In this document: positions 7,355 to 16,386 of the stretch, one piece after another
How positions within the stretch are numbered: position 1 is the stretch's first letter
Layout: each line of letters opens with the position of its first letter
Origin: Clostridia bacterium
GTDB lineage: Bacteria; Bacillota; Clostridia; Oscillospirales; CAG-272
Length of the DNA: 46,320 bases
Reading direction: 5' to 3'
NCBI GenBank assembly: GCA_017503105.1
Contig: JAFVTS010000016.1
Span: forward strand, 1-46,320
The notes under the pieces: model-generated
What the model saw: only the letters and a program-made list of their open reading frames with translations
Told to the model about the DNA's origin: nothing
The model's database searches: none
Position numbers and translations under genes: made by a program

Positions 7355-7433
7355 GCGTTTACTAAGAATTTTCGCGTTGTATCCGCAAACCCCGACGCCA
7401 TACCGTATTTTTTTATATTTTTTTGAAAAATAC

Positions 7434-7462
7434 TTGACTTTTTTGTGAATATTTGGTATAAT
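7434..7462 (+). promoter_or_regulatory. Promoter of the 68-aa membrane protein gene
   Basis: TTGACT (7434-7439), a 17-base spacer and TATAAT (7457-7462). The untranslated leader is about 100 bases. Confidence 0.85.
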
Positions 7463-7571
7463 ATGCTTGCTAATCACGAATTGATGCGTTTACATAAGCT
7501 TTTATTGGGTTTAAAACGACACATCGGTTCTTAATAAAACAATTTAAGTTCTATGAAAGGAGATATCTGTT

Positions 7572-7778
7572 ATGGATTTCGGTTCTATTATCGGCATTAT
7601 CATTTCTCTCGTCGTTGCTTTTATAGCTATTAAGATCGCTCTTAAGCTTCTGTCGGGAATAATCAAGATCGCGATCGCTATCGCAATTGTAGTGGCTCTT
7701 GTTATCGGTATCGCTGCCCTCGTTGGTATGGCAGGCGATGCAGGTATCATAGATTCGATTTCGAATCTGTTCAGCTAA
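7572..7778 (+). CDS. Small hydrophobic membrane protein, 68 aa
   Basis: AAAGGAGAT precedes the ATG at good spacing. Nearly the whole protein is hydrophobic: residues about 5-27 and 29-53 form two transmembrane helices (or one long hairpin) rich in Ile, Ala and Val, with three lysines in the first half and Asp near residue 56. It has its own near-consensus promoter and a strong terminator, so it is a highly expressed single-gene unit. I recognise no family. Possible roles include a small membrane regulator or a type I-like toxin peptide, but no antisense RNA is evident. Confidence 0.75.
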   Translation: MDFGSIIGIIISLVVAFIAIKIALKLLSGIIKIAIAIAIVVALVIGIAALVGMAGDAGIIDSISNLFS

Positions 7779-7797
7779 TATAAAAATAAAAAGATGT

Positions 7798-7834
7798 GCC
7801 GCGTAGAAGAATGCCTCTACGCGGCGCGTTTTTT
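7798..7834. terminator. Bidirectional terminator
   Basis: GCCGCGTAGA (7798-7807) and TCTACGCGGC (7816-7825) form a perfect 10-bp stem. A T run follows on the plus strand, and the A-rich flank gives a T run on the minus strand. It serves the 68-aa gene and the long operon ending at rsgA. Confidence 0.9.
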
Positions 7835-7835
7835 A

Positions 7836-8753
7836 TCAATAGTTTATTTTATTTTTCAAAGTCTTGTATATGGAACGGTACGAATCGAGTCGGCTCTCGG
7901 AAATATCCCCCTGCTCTTTTGCCCTTGCAACGGAGCAGTCCTCCACCCCCTCACCAACGTGAGCACAGTCGGCGTATCTGCACGCGTTGCCGTGTGCCAT
8001 AACGTCGGGAAACGCGGGCAAAAGCTCTTCTACCGTGAAAAAGTCAAAGCGAGCAAAATCTATGAGAGAGAATCCCGGGGTGTCAGCAAGAAATCCGCCG
8101 TTTCCTATATCAAATATCTCAACGTGGCGAGTGGTATGCTTGCCTCTTTCTATTTTACGCGATATTTCGCCCGTGGAAAGCGAAAGATTCGGGAAAAGAG
8201 CGTTCATCAAGGTCGACTTTCCAACGCCCGATGCCCCTGCAAAAGCTGCAGTAGCGCCGTCTTTTACATAACTTTTTATGTATTCTGAAAGTTCAGACAA
8301 GCCTTCTTCCGTCTGCGTAGAGGTGACGAACGTGGGAATACCCGCTTTTTTGTAAACGGAAGCAAACTCGTCGGCGGCGTGCCGCGACATATCCGATTTC
8401 GTTATTACTATGACGGGCGTGATATCATTATGATACGCTATCGCGGTCAGCTTGTCCACCGTTTCAAGAACGGGCTGAGGCTTCGCCGCCGCAAATACTA
8501 TAAAAAGATAGTCGAGATTTGACATTGGCGGACGGATGAGCGCGCATTTTCTCGGAAGTATCCCCGAGATAACTATGCTGTCGGGAGTTTCGTCGTCTAT
8601 TCTGACGACGACTCTGTCACCGATAAGGACCTTTTCCTCGTCGCGCTTTAGTATTCCCTTAGCTCGGCAAAAGAGCACCTCGCCCCCGTCGGTCTTTACC
8701 TCGTAAAGTCCGCCGAGCCCTTTTATTACTTTACCTTCTTTTTCGTTTACCAA
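7836..8753 (-). CDS. rsgA: Ribosome small subunit GTPase RsgA
   Basis: RsgA is a circularly permuted GTPase that checks late 30S subunit maturation. The 305-aa product has an N-terminal OB-like domain (about 1-65), then G4 (ITKSDM), G1 (GASGVGKST) and G3 (DTPGF) in the permuted order, and a C-terminal zinc knuckle (C-x4-C-x-H-x6-C in NACRYADCAHVGEGVEDC). The TKSD in place of NKxD is common in Bacillota members of the family. It is the last gene of the long operon, 16 bases after rlmN. In many Firmicutes a PP2C phosphatase and a PASTA kinase gene sit between these two; they are absent here. Confidence 0.96.
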   Translation of the reverse strand: MVNEKEGKVIKGLGGLYEVKTDGGEVLFCRAKGILKRDEEKVLIGDRVVVRIDDETPDSIVISGILPRKCALIRPPMSNLDYLFIVFAAAKPQPVLETVDKLTAIAYHNDITPVIVITKSDMSRHAADEFASVYKKAGIPTFVTSTQTEEGLSELSEYIKSYVKDGATAAFAGASGVGKSTLMNALFPNLSLSTGEISRKIERGKHTTRHVEIFDIGNGGFLADTPGFSLIDFARFDFFTVEELLPAFPDVMAHGNACRYADCAHVGEGVEDCSVARAKEQGDISESRLDSYRSIYKTLKNKINY

Positions 8754-8769
8754 AGACCTATCCTCTTTC

Positions 8770-9822
8770 TTAAACTTGAACGGCAGACGCCGAGCGACGA
8801 AGCTGACCGCAAGCCGCGTTTACGTCCGAGCCAAGACGGCGTCTGACCGTTGCGACGACGCCGAGGCTCTCAAGCGTTTCGGCAAAGCGCTTCGCGGAAT
8901 CGACGCTTCCTGCGACGAATCCCGTTTCCTTCACCTCGTTCACCCTGATGAGATTCACGTGTATGGGCGCGTGGATGGGAACAAAATATTTTTTCAAAAG
9001 TGACGCCAGGGCTCGCGCATCATCCTCCGTGTCGTTTTTGCCCGAGATGAGCGTGTACTCAAAGGATATGCGTCTTGACGTTTTTTTATAATAATCAACG
9101 CACGCAAGGAGCAGAGCGTCAATATTCCACTTCTTGTTTACAGGCATTATCGCGGAGCGCTTTTCATCGTCCGAGGCGTGCAGGGATATTGAAAGCGTTA
9201 TCGGAATATCGACCTCTGCAAGCGCGCGTATTTTCGGCACCACGCCGCAGGTGGAAAGCGAGATATGCCTGTATCCGATATTAAGACCGTCCTTATGGTT
9301 TACGAGCTTCAGGAATTTAACGACGTTATCAAAATTGTCAAGAGGCTCGCCTATTCCCATCATAACTACGTTATCGACCCGCTCACCGCTGTCGCGCTGC
9401 GCCGCGGTTATCTGTCCGAGAAGTTCGGAGGGGAGAAGATCACGCTCCCGCCCCGCAAGAGTTGAAGCACAGAACTTGCACCCCATTCTGCATCCGACCT
9501 GGCTTGATATGCAAAGGGTATTGCCGTGCTTGTATTTCATAAGCACGCTCTCAACACACGCACCGTCAAAAAGACGGAAGAGATACTTGACCGTGCCGTC
9601 TATTTTTGACGTCAATTTAAGCTCGACGGTGGGGGGCGTGTCAAGAGTTTCGTCAGAAAGGCGGTCTCTGAGCTTCTTTGAAAGCGTGGTAATTTCAGCT
9701 ATGCGCTCACCTCTCGCAAGCCCCTTAAAAGCCTGCGCGGCGCGAAATTTCGGCTCACCGATGGAAACGAAATAATCCGCAAGCTCCTCGGGGAGCATAG
9801 AATAAAGGTCTAATTTTTCCAT
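8770..9822 (-). CDS. rlmN: 23S rRNA/tRNA adenine-C2 methyltransferase RlmN
   Basis: This is a radical-SAM enzyme that methylates C2 of A2503 in 23S rRNA and A37 in some tRNAs. The 350-aa product has the iron-sulfur motif C111-x3-C115-x2-C118 (CRMGCKFC), GIGEPLDN, an SLHASDDEKR segment and the C-terminal RRxGSDVNAACGQL with the methyl-carrier Cys338. Length and motif order are normal. It lies 4 bases after rsmB, grouping two rRNA methyltransferases. Confidence 0.97.
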   Translation of the reverse strand: MEKLDLYSMLPEELADYFVSIGEPKFRAAQAFKGLARGERIAEITTLSKKLRDRLSDETLDTPPTVELKLTSKIDGTVKYLFRLFDGACVESVLMKYKHGNTLCISSQVGCRMGCKFCASTLAGRERDLLPSELLGQITAAQRDSGERVDNVVMMGIGEPLDNFDNVVKFLKLVNHKDGLNIGYRHISLSTCGVVPKIRALAEVDIPITLSISLHASDDEKRSAIMPVNKKWNIDALLLACVDYYKKTSRRISFEYTLISGKNDTEDDARALASLLKKYFVPIHAPIHVNLIRVNEVKETGFVAGSVDSAKRFAETLESLGVVATVRRRLGSDVNAACGQLRRSASAVQV

Positions 9823-9826
9823 ATGA

Positions 9827-11134
9827 TCACTCCGAAATTCTCTTAAGCTTCGCTATAAAGAAGCCGTCTGTGCCGTGAACGTGGGGTAAAAGCGTCAGCA
9901 TTCCGCCCGAGGACGAGAGCGCTCCGACGGAAAAATCAACGAGCTCGAAATTCTCTTCGCATTCAAGGAAGGAACGGACGACGCCCTCGTTTTCAGCGGC
10001 GTTCAAGGTGCAGGTGGAATATATCATCTCGCCGCCAACCTTCAGATAACGTGACGAATTTCTGAGAATTGAGAGCTGAAGGGCGGGAAGCTCGTCTGCC
10101 GCCGCTATATCCTTATAGCGCAGGTCGGGCTTTTTGGCAAGAACGCCGAGTCCCGAGCAAGGAACGTCGCAAATAAGCTTGTCCGCTTTTCCGAAAAGCG
10201 CCTCGTCGGGCGCCTCTGCGTCACGCACGGCGTATTCGATCTCAATTCCAAGGCGCTCAGCACCGCCCGATATCAACGAAAGCTTACTTTCGTGAATATC
10301 AAAGGCGTAAATCTTCGCGCCGCCCGAGAGAATATACGCGGAAAAGCTCTTACCGCCCGGGCAGGCGCAAACGTCAACGAGAGTGTCATTTGCCCCTACC
10401 CCAAGCGCCGCGACCGCTACCGCAGACGCCTCGTCCTGAACGAAGAAGAGTCCTTCATCAAAGCCGAAAATTTGACACGGGTTGACACTTCCGTCAATTT
10501 TTACGGTAATTTTGGAGTTCTCGGCAATCGACGCCTTAACACCGCTTTCGACAAGCTTGCTCACGAAATCCTCTCTTAATATTTTAAGCGTGTTAACGCT
10601 CAAGGAGGTAGTGGGAACTGAATTGAACCGACGGAGCAAGAGCTCCGTTTCAGCCTCGCCGAAAATGCTTATAAACCGCTTTACCGTGGCAAGCGGGAAA
10701 GAATAAAACACCGAAAGATATCTTGCCTCGTTCTTCTTCCTGTCGGGCATAGGCAAAGAATCCTTGCTTCTCACAGCGGCTCTCATCACTCCGTTTATAA
10801 AGGCGCGCTCGCCCTTATTTTTCCCAAGCTTCACCGTTTCGTTAACCGCGGCAAAGTCGGGAACGGAGTCGACGTGCATCAACTGGCAGAGCCCAAGTCT
10901 CAGAATATTTTTAACACGGGGTGCCACGTCGTCTATCGAACGGGCGGCGAGCGCCGATATAATATAGTCGTAAGTTATCTTTCTTTCAACGGTAGTATAA
11001 AGGAGCACCGTGAGAAACGACCGCTCCTTTGCGTCAAGGTTGTCTGCCTTGTGCGACGAGAGCGAGAGGTTTACGTACTTTCCGCTGTTTTCATATTCAA
11101 GAAGAAGCGAAAGCGCTGTTTCTCTTACCGTCAT
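9827..11134 (-). CDS. rsmB: 16S rRNA m5C967 methyltransferase RsmB
   Basis: The N-terminal third (1-140) is the NusB-like RNA-binding domain (RETALSLLLEYENSGKYVN). The C-terminal catalytic domain has the SAM site DVCACPGGKS, then DVPCSGLGVLAKKPDLRY with one catalytic Cys, and YSTCTLNAAENE with the second. The ending HVHGTDGFFIAKLKR is typical of the family. The length of 435 aa is normal. It starts 19 bases after fmt and ends 4 bases before rlmN. Confidence 0.96.
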   Translation of the reverse strand: MTVRETALSLLLEYENSGKYVNLSLSSHKADNLDAKERSFLTVLLYTTVERKITYDYIISALAARSIDDVAPRVKNILRLGLCQLMHVDSVPDFAAVNETVKLGKNKGERAFINGVMRAAVRSKDSLPMPDRKKNEARYLSVFYSFPLATVKRFISIFGEAETELLLRRFNSVPTTSLSVNTLKILREDFVSKLVESGVKASIAENSKITVKIDGSVNPCQIFGFDEGLFFVQDEASAVAVAALGVGANDTLVDVCACPGGKSFSAYILSGGAKIYAFDIHESKLSLISGGAERLGIEIEYAVRDAEAPDEALFGKADKLICDVPCSGLGVLAKKPDLRYKDIAAADELPALQLSILRNSSRYLKVGGEMIYSTCTLNAAENEGVVRSFLECEENFELVDFSVGALSSSGGMLTLLPHVHGTDGFFIAKLKRISE

Positions 11135-11153
11135 ACGGATCTCCTTTCAAAAT

Positions 11154-12086
11154 TCATTCAAGTATATCACCGAGCGCGATCTTCCTGCCGCGGACGAAAT
11201 CTCCCGCGCTCATTCTGCCCTTGCCCTCGAATACGACCGAGCGCACGAGCATAGCACCGTCGCCGCAAGCAACGGTAAACGAGCCCTCACCCTTTGCGTC
11301 AGTGGCAATGACCTCGCCGGGCTTACCCTTACCGCAAACGGGCTCTTGCCTCGTTATCTTCAAAAGCTTACCGCCGAGGTATGCATATGCCCCCGGAATA
11401 GGCGTAACACCGCGGACGAGGCAATCGAGCGTCTTCGCGTCCTTGGTGAAATCGATTTTCGCGTCTTCTTTTTCAATCTTCTTTGCGTAAGTGGCAAGGG
11501 ATGAGTCCTGCGGACGTCTTTTTGCCGTGCCGTTTTCTATTTTTATCAAAGTCTTCGAAAGAAGCTCCGAGCCAAGCTCTGCCGAGCGATCGTGAACGGC
11601 TTCAAAATCGTCACACTTCTCAATAGGGAATGCGACGGTATCGATAATATCGCCCGTGTCAAGCCCCTCGTCCATATACATCACGCTGACGCCCGTTTCC
11701 CTCTCGCCGTCTATGATAGCCCTTTGCATAGGCGCGGCGCCCCTGTATTTCGGAAGCAAGGAAACGTGCATATTGACACATCCGAATTTCGGAAAATCTA
11801 TTACGGATTTCGGAAGTATCTTGCCGTAAGCGACAACGACGATAATCTCGGGAGAAAGCTCGTTTAAAAGCTCGGAAAACGCCTCGTCTTTAAGAGTTTT
11901 TGGCGTATATACGGGAATAGAGTGCGCCTCGGCGACCCTTTTTACGGGGGTGGGGGTCATCACGTTTCCTCTGCCGCGCGGCTTGTCCTCGCCCGTTATG
12001 CAAGAGGTGACCGAATGACCGTCCGCTACGAGCTTTTCAAGCGTCACAGCGGCAATATCGGGCGTGCCCATAAACATAATCTTCAT
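11154..12086 (-). CDS. fmt: Methionyl-tRNA formyltransferase
   Basis: The enzyme transfers formyl from 10-formyl-THF to initiator Met-tRNA. The 310-aa protein starts MKIMFMGTPDIAAVTLEKL and holds HVSLLPKYRGAAPMQRAII with the catalytic Asn/His/Asp set represented by the conserved block, then TGVSVMYMDEGLDTGDI. The C-terminal tRNA-binding domain begins near residue 205. It is directly downstream of def (19-base gap), the usual pairing of formylation and deformylation genes. Confidence 0.97.
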   Translation of the reverse strand: MKIMFMGTPDIAAVTLEKLVADGHSVTSCITGEDKPRGRGNVMTPTPVKRVAEAHSIPVYTPKTLKDEAFSELLNELSPEIIVVVAYGKILPKSVIDFPKFGCVNMHVSLLPKYRGAAPMQRAIIDGERETGVSVMYMDEGLDTGDIIDTVAFPIEKCDDFEAVHDRSAELGSELLSKTLIKIENGTAKRRPQDSSLATYAKKIEKEDAKIDFTKDAKTLDCLVRGVTPIPGAYAYLGGKLLKITRQEPVCGKGKPGEVIATDAKGEGSFTVACGDGAMLVRSVVFEGKGRMSAGDFVRGRKIALGDILE

Positions 12087-12105
12087 AGACCGAAAACCCG
12101 AGCCG

Positions 12106-12585
12106 TCAGCGGCTCATCTCCTTTATTTCCTCACGCGTCAGGGGGCGAAGCTCGATATCCGTGTATATCTTGCCGTCAAGGTGATCGCACTCGTGGCAAA
12201 TGGCACGCGCAAGAAGATCCTTGCCGTTGACCTCAAATTCCTTGCCGTATCTGTCAAGGGCACGCACCGTCACGGCGGCGGGGCGGCGCACTATGCCGTA
12301 GTTGCCGGGGTTGGAAAGGCAGCCCTCGGCATCCTCTTGCTCGCCTGCGTATGCTATTATCTTTGGGTTGATGAGCTCTATAACGTTACCCTCCTCGACC
12401 TCGATAACGACGACTCGGCGAAGCACGCCGACCTGGACAGCCGCAAGTCCGCAACCGCCCGCCGCACGCATCGTTTCCGTCATATCGTCAAGGAGCGTAA
12501 GTATGCGCGGCGTTATCTCCTCAACAGGTCGGGAGACCTTTCTTATAAGAGGTTCGTCAAATTTTACTATTTTTAATATTGCCAT
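12106..12585 (-). CDS. def: Peptide deformylase
   Basis: The enzyme removes the N-formyl group from new proteins. All three family motifs are present in 159 aa: GGCGLAAVQVG (motif I), EGCLSNPG with the metal-binding Cys (motif II) and CHECDHLDG with the HExxH zinc or iron site (motif III). It lies between priA and fmt. A GC-rich hairpin (12602-12617) lies in the 40-base gap after priA and may slightly tune expression. Confidence 0.97.
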   Translation of the reverse strand: MAILKIVKFDEPLIRKVSRPVEEITPRILTLLDDMTETMRAAGGCGLAAVQVGVLRRVVVIEVEEGNVIELINPKIIAYAGEQEDAEGCLSNPGNYGIVRRPAAVTVRALDRYGKEFEVNGKDLLARAICHECDHLDGKIYTDIELRPLTREEIKEMSR

Positions 12586-12625
12586 TTATATACTCCATTC
12601 TGACCGCCCGAGGGGCGGAATATAT

Positions 12626-14863
12626 TTAACCTGTAAGCGGATTGAAATCGACGGAAAGCGTCGCGCGGCGCTCCTTTGAAAACTCGGCTAAAAGCTCGCC
12701 GAAGAGCTCACGCGTCCTCTTTGAGAGGCGGCACTTGACCGTCATTCGCATTCTGTATTTTTCGTTTACTTTATAAACCTGCGCCTCAAACGGACCGAAC
12801 ACCGCGAAAGGCAGGTCTGAATATTCCTTTGCTATCTTATCTTTCAAGCTGTCGGAAAGACGCTTAACGGCATCAAAAAGTTCTCTTTCGTCATCGGAAA
12901 CGACGGTGAGCCGCACTATATCGCAAAACGGCGGATAGGAGAGCTCGCGCCTCACGGCGATCTCACTCTCGTAGAACCGCTCGTAATCCTGAGCGCAAGC
13001 GAGCTTGATGACCTCGTTCGTGGGCGAATAGGTCTGTATTACGGCAACGCCGCCGTCCTTTGCTCTGCCCGCCCTTCCTATTACCTGGGTAAGAAGCGAG
13101 AAGGTGCGCTCGGCGGCACGGAAATCGCTGACGTAAAGAGAGGTATCGGCAAGCGCCACGCCGACGAGCGTTACTCTCGGAAAATCGTGCCCCTTTGCGA
13201 CCATTTGCGTTCCGAGAAGAATATCCGCCCGTCCCGCTCTGAAATCCTCAAGCATAACGTCGTAAGCACTTTTCGCGCCCGTGGTGTCGGCGTCCATTCG
13301 GAGGATCCGCATATCGGGAAGTATCCTTTCAAGCTCGGATTCAAGCTTTTGCGTCCCGAAGCCGAGGTAACTCAACTTTTCCCCCTTGCAGGAAGGACAG
13401 CTGCGCGGTGCGGGCAGTATCATACCGCACATATGGCACATAAGACGGCCGCCGCGCTCCGTGTGATAGGTCATAGACACCGAGCAGTGCGGGCACTGAA
13501 TGACCTCGCCGCAATCGCGGCACTGCACTTGGGACGAATATCCGCGTCTGTTTAAGAAAAGTATCGCCTGCTCATCCCGCTCTCCGACGGACGTCAACGA
13601 TTCGTAGAGTCTTTTGCTGACGGGGGTCATATTTCCAAGACGCAATTCCTCACGCATATCGACTATCAGCGCCTCGGGAAGGTGCACGCCGCCGTAGCGC
13701 TTGCGAAGCGGAACTAACGTATACGTTCCGCTTTTCGCCTTATAAAAGCTCTCAAACGACGGTGTCGCGGAAGCAAGAAGCATCATAGCGCCCGTCCTTC
13801 CGCATCTGTAAGCGGCGACGTCCTTGGCGTGATACTTCGGGTCGCTCTCGGATTTATAGGTATGCTCGTGCTCCTCGTCAATGACTATGAACCCGATATT
13901 TTCAAGAGGCGCGAAGATAGCTGAGCGCGTTCCTATTACGAGGTCAACGTCCCCTCTTTCTATCCTGCGCCAGGCGTCAAGCCGCTCGCCCTGCGAAAGA
14001 GATGAATGTATTACCGCAACGCGCTCGCCGTACCTATGACAGAAAAGCCCCACGGTCTGCGGCGTCAGGGATATTTCGGGAACGAGCATAATCGCCCGCT
14101 TCCCGTCGTCAAGAGTCTTATCTATAAGACTCATTATAACCTTAGTCTTACCCGAGCCCGTGACTCCGAAAAGAAGCGCCGCGCGAGCCTTGTCGTCCGA
14201 GTAAAGCTCGGAGAGCGTGCCGTAAGCCGCGCTCTGCTCATCCGTCAGCTCGATCGGCTCCTCCGCCCTTTTAGCCTCGTAGCCCGAATACGGGTTTCTT
14301 ATATATTCTTCGGCACTCACGCTGACGAGCCCTTTTTCCGAAAGAGCGTTTATGTGCGCGAGCGTTATGCCAGGCAAGTCGCGGAGCACCTGCAGATCCG
14401 ACTCGCCGTTTTTCAAGAGAAATTCAAGAACCTCTCTCTGCCCCTCGCTCCTGATACCCGCGCGGGAGGCGGCGGCAAGCCTCTTTTCGATCTCATCGGA
14501 AGATGCGGCAAGCTTTACCGTTTTTCTGTACCTTATATTTTCCGTTTCGGAAAGAGCGCCCGGCGGAAGGACCGTCCTGACAGCCTCGCCGAAGGTACAA
14601 AGCGTGTGTTCCTTTAAAAATTTACAAAGCCCGAGCATCTCACCTGTCAATGAGTAACGGCTCGAAAGAACCGAATGCACGGGCTTTATATTTTCTCCGT
14701 CGCTTGAGTCCTTGAGGGCGACTACGACGGCGGTGCGATAACGGTTATTTCTTCCGAATGGAACTTTGACAATATTGCCGAGTGAAACGTCGGTCGGGCA
14801 TTCATAATCAAACGGACGGTCGATGGCGTACGGCGCATCCGTAAGATATACCTCACAATACAC
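12626..14863 (-). CDS. priA: Primosomal replication-restart helicase PriA
   Basis: PriA rebuilds replication forks at stalled sites. The 745-aa product has an N-terminal DNA-binding domain (MYCEVYLTDAPYAIDRPFDY), Walker A GVTGSGKT near residue 231, a DEEH box, and a zinc region with paired CxxC motifs (CRDC, CPHC, CHMC, CPSC). The C-terminal helicase half (GTQMVAKGHDFPRVTLVG and QVIGRAGR) follows. Length and order are standard. In the usual Firmicutes order coaBC lies between rpoZ and priA; here they are 33 bases apart with nothing between. Confidence 0.97.
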   Translation of the reverse strand: MYCEVYLTDAPYAIDRPFDYECPTDVSLGNIVKVPFGRNNRYRTAVVVALKDSSDGENIKPVHSVLSSRYSLTGEMLGLCKFLKEHTLCTFGEAVRTVLPPGALSETENIRYRKTVKLAASSDEIEKRLAAASRAGIRSEGQREVLEFLLKNGESDLQVLRDLPGITLAHINALSEKGLVSVSAEEYIRNPYSGYEAKRAEEPIELTDEQSAAYGTLSELYSDDKARAALLFGVTGSGKTKVIMSLIDKTLDDGKRAIMLVPEISLTPQTVGLFCHRYGERVAVIHSSLSQGERLDAWRRIERGDVDLVIGTRSAIFAPLENIGFIVIDEEHEHTYKSESDPKYHAKDVAAYRCGRTGAMMLLASATPSFESFYKAKSGTYTLVPLRKRYGGVHLPEALIVDMREELRLGNMTPVSKRLYESLTSVGERDEQAILFLNRRGYSSQVQCRDCGEVIQCPHCSVSMTYHTERGGRLMCHMCGMILPAPRSCPSCKGEKLSYLGFGTQKLESELERILPDMRILRMDADTTGAKSAYDVMLEDFRAGRADILLGTQMVAKGHDFPRVTLVGVALADTSLYVSDFRAAERTFSLLTQVIGRAGRAKDGGVAVIQTYSPTNEVIKLACAQDYERFYESEIAVRRELSYPPFCDIVRLTVVSDDERELFDAVKRLSDSLKDKIAKEYSDLPFAVFGPFEAQVYKVNEKYRMRMTVKCRLSKRTRELFGELLAEFSKERRATLSVDFNPLTG

Positions 14864-14896
14864 CGTATCACCTCGCCTTCTTTTTTGATACGGGTC

Positions 14897-15178
14897 TTAA
14901 ACGGACTCGGAGGTCTCTTCCTCGGGGCGATACATCTTGAATCTGCCGTCGGAAAGCTTCTGAATAGCTATCTTAACAGCCTTCTGATCCTTGTACTCAG
15001 CGTCAATAAGAGCGGAAAGGGGCTTGTCGGTTTCGTGATTGTCGATGAGCTTTTGAGCCTCGGCTCTCATTTCAACGTACTCGTCGGTAACTATGCGCGC
15101 GCCCTTTGCCACGCCTACTACAAGCTCGTAACGGTTGAACTCACCTTTGGTAAGCTCGTCAATGGTAGGATGAATCAT
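14897..15178 (-). CDS. rpoZ: RNA polymerase omega subunit
   Basis: The 93-aa product begins MIHPTIDELTKGEFNRYELV and contains the NRYELVVGVAKGAR core that binds the beta-prime C-terminus, followed by helices and an acidic end. Omega assists polymerase assembly. It follows remA by 34 bases. The guanylate kinase gene usually found between remA and rpoZ is missing. Confidence 0.92.
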   Translation of the reverse strand: MIHPTIDELTKGEFNRYELVVGVAKGARIVTDEYVEMRAEAQKLIDNHETDKPLSALIDAEYKDQKAVKIAIQKLSDGRFKMYRPEEETSESV

Positions 15179-15212
15179 TTTCTATATCTCCATTTCTTTT
15201 TATTTACAAAAT

Positions 15213-15482
15213 TTATTCTTCCTCGTCGGCGGTGTCAGCCTCGTCAGCGTCACCCGTGAGTCGGTTAGTCAGCGTTTCCGTCTGAATGGCGGAAAGTATT
15301 ACGTGCTCGGAATCGGTGATTATTACCGCTCTCGTGCGTCTGCCGCAGGAGGCGTCTATCACTCTTCCGTCTTCCTTTGCGTCCTGAACAAGTCTTTTTA
15401 TCGGTGCGGAATCGGGCGCCGCGACGGCAATTATCCTGCCTGCGGAAACCATATTTCCGAAGCCTATGTTTATAAATTTCAT
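15213..15482 (-). CDS. remA: RemA-family (DUF370) protein
   Basis: The 89-aa product contains the RemA core ([20 protein letters not shown], ending with [25 protein letters not shown]) followed by an acidic Asp/Glu tail. RemA in Bacillus subtilis is a DNA-binding activator of matrix genes; the family is widespread in Clostridia, also in non-biofilm settings. The position between yicC and rpoZ is the conserved one. Confidence 0.93.
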   Translation of the reverse strand: MKFINIGFGNMVSAGRIIAVAAPDSAPIKRLVQDAKEDGRVIDASCGRRTRAVIITDSEHVILSAIQTETLTNRLTGDADEADTADEEE

Positions 15483-15498
15483 ATCTCAAGGTCCCCTC

Positions 15499-16386
15499 TT
15501 ATTCTATATTCTGGACCTGCTCGCGAATCTTTTCAAGCTCGCCCTTCATATTCACGACTATCCTCGCAATGCGGGCGTTGTTTGCCTTTGAGCCGATGGT
15601 GTTCGTTTCACGGTTGAGCTCCTGCATAAGGAAATCGAGCTTTCTGCCCGAGGGCTCCTTCATATCGGCGATATCGTAAAACGCGCCGAAATGCGAGCGC
15701 AAGCGCACGAGCTCCTCGTCTATCGCTATCTTATCAGCCCATATAGCGCACTCTGTGAGCAGGCGGTTTTCATCAATGCTGACCGAGTTATCCGCGAGTA
15801 TCTGACGAAGCCTTGCCTCAAGCTTGTCACGGTAGCCGACGGTGTCCTCCTTCGATATAGCCTCGACCTCGTCGGCGAAGGCTCTGACGGCTTCGATCTT
15901 CGCCTTTATGTCGGTCTCCGCCTTCTTTCCCTCGATGCTTCTCATCTCGTCGTATCCCGCGATAGCCTCGTCAAGAACGACGCGTATAGCGTCCCACTCG
16001 CGCTCCATATCCTCTTCTTCTCTTTCGTATTTAAAGACGTCAGAGTTGCGCGCGACGCTCATCGTGCTGATGTCATCGGGGAGCGAAAATTCTTTAGAAA
16101 GCTCACGCAAAGCGGCAACGTAGCTCTCGGCAAAATCTCGGTCGAGCCTTACCGTGCCAACCCCCGATCTATGGCTGTCAACGGTTATGAAAACGTCGAC
16201 CTTCGCTCTTGAAACGGCGTTTTTCTGAACGTAATTCTTTATTCTTTCCTCAAGGAAGATATAAGCTCTCGGCATCTTGACGTTGCAGTCAAAGAAGCGG
16301 GAATTGACGCTTTTTATCTCAACCGTAATATCCTTATCCTCGCCCTCGCGCTTTGCTCTGCCGAAGGCTGTCATACTCTTTATCAT
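15499..16386 (-). CDS. yicC: YicC/YloC-family endoribonuclease
   Basis: The 295-aa protein begins MIKSMTAFGRAK, a hallmark of the family, and ends with the conserved C-terminal block (GRKLDFLMQELNRETNTIGSKAN then EKIREQVQNIE). Family members act in RNA turnover, with endoribonuclease activity reported for E. coli YicC. The helical middle region (about 150-230) is normal for the family. It overlaps nrdR by 4 bases and is followed by remA, the usual neighbour. Confidence 0.95.
   Translation of the reverse strand: MIKSMTAFGRAKREGEDKDITVEIKSVNSRFFDCNVKMPRAYIFLEERIKNYVQKNAVSRAKVDVFITVDSHRSGVGTVRLDRDFAESYVAALRELSKEFSLPDDISTMSVARNSDVFKYEREEEDMEREWDAIRVVLDEAIAGYDEMRSIEGKKAETDIKAKIEAVRAFADEVEAISKEDTVGYRDKLEARLRQILADNSVSIDENRLLTECAIWADKIAIDEELVRLRSHFGAFYDIADMKEPSGRKLDFLMQELNRETNTIGSKANNARIARIVVNMKGELEKIREQVQNIE

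Noticed and set aside
8401-8420. Altered G4 motif (TKSD) in RsgA as a sign of an inactive GTPase
   Set aside because: Bacillota RsgA proteins often have TKxD here; the other G motifs and the zinc knuckle are intact.
11010-11504. Plus-strand frames opposite rsmB and fmt
   Set aside because: Both minus-strand genes are full-length and have all motifs; these are their shadows.
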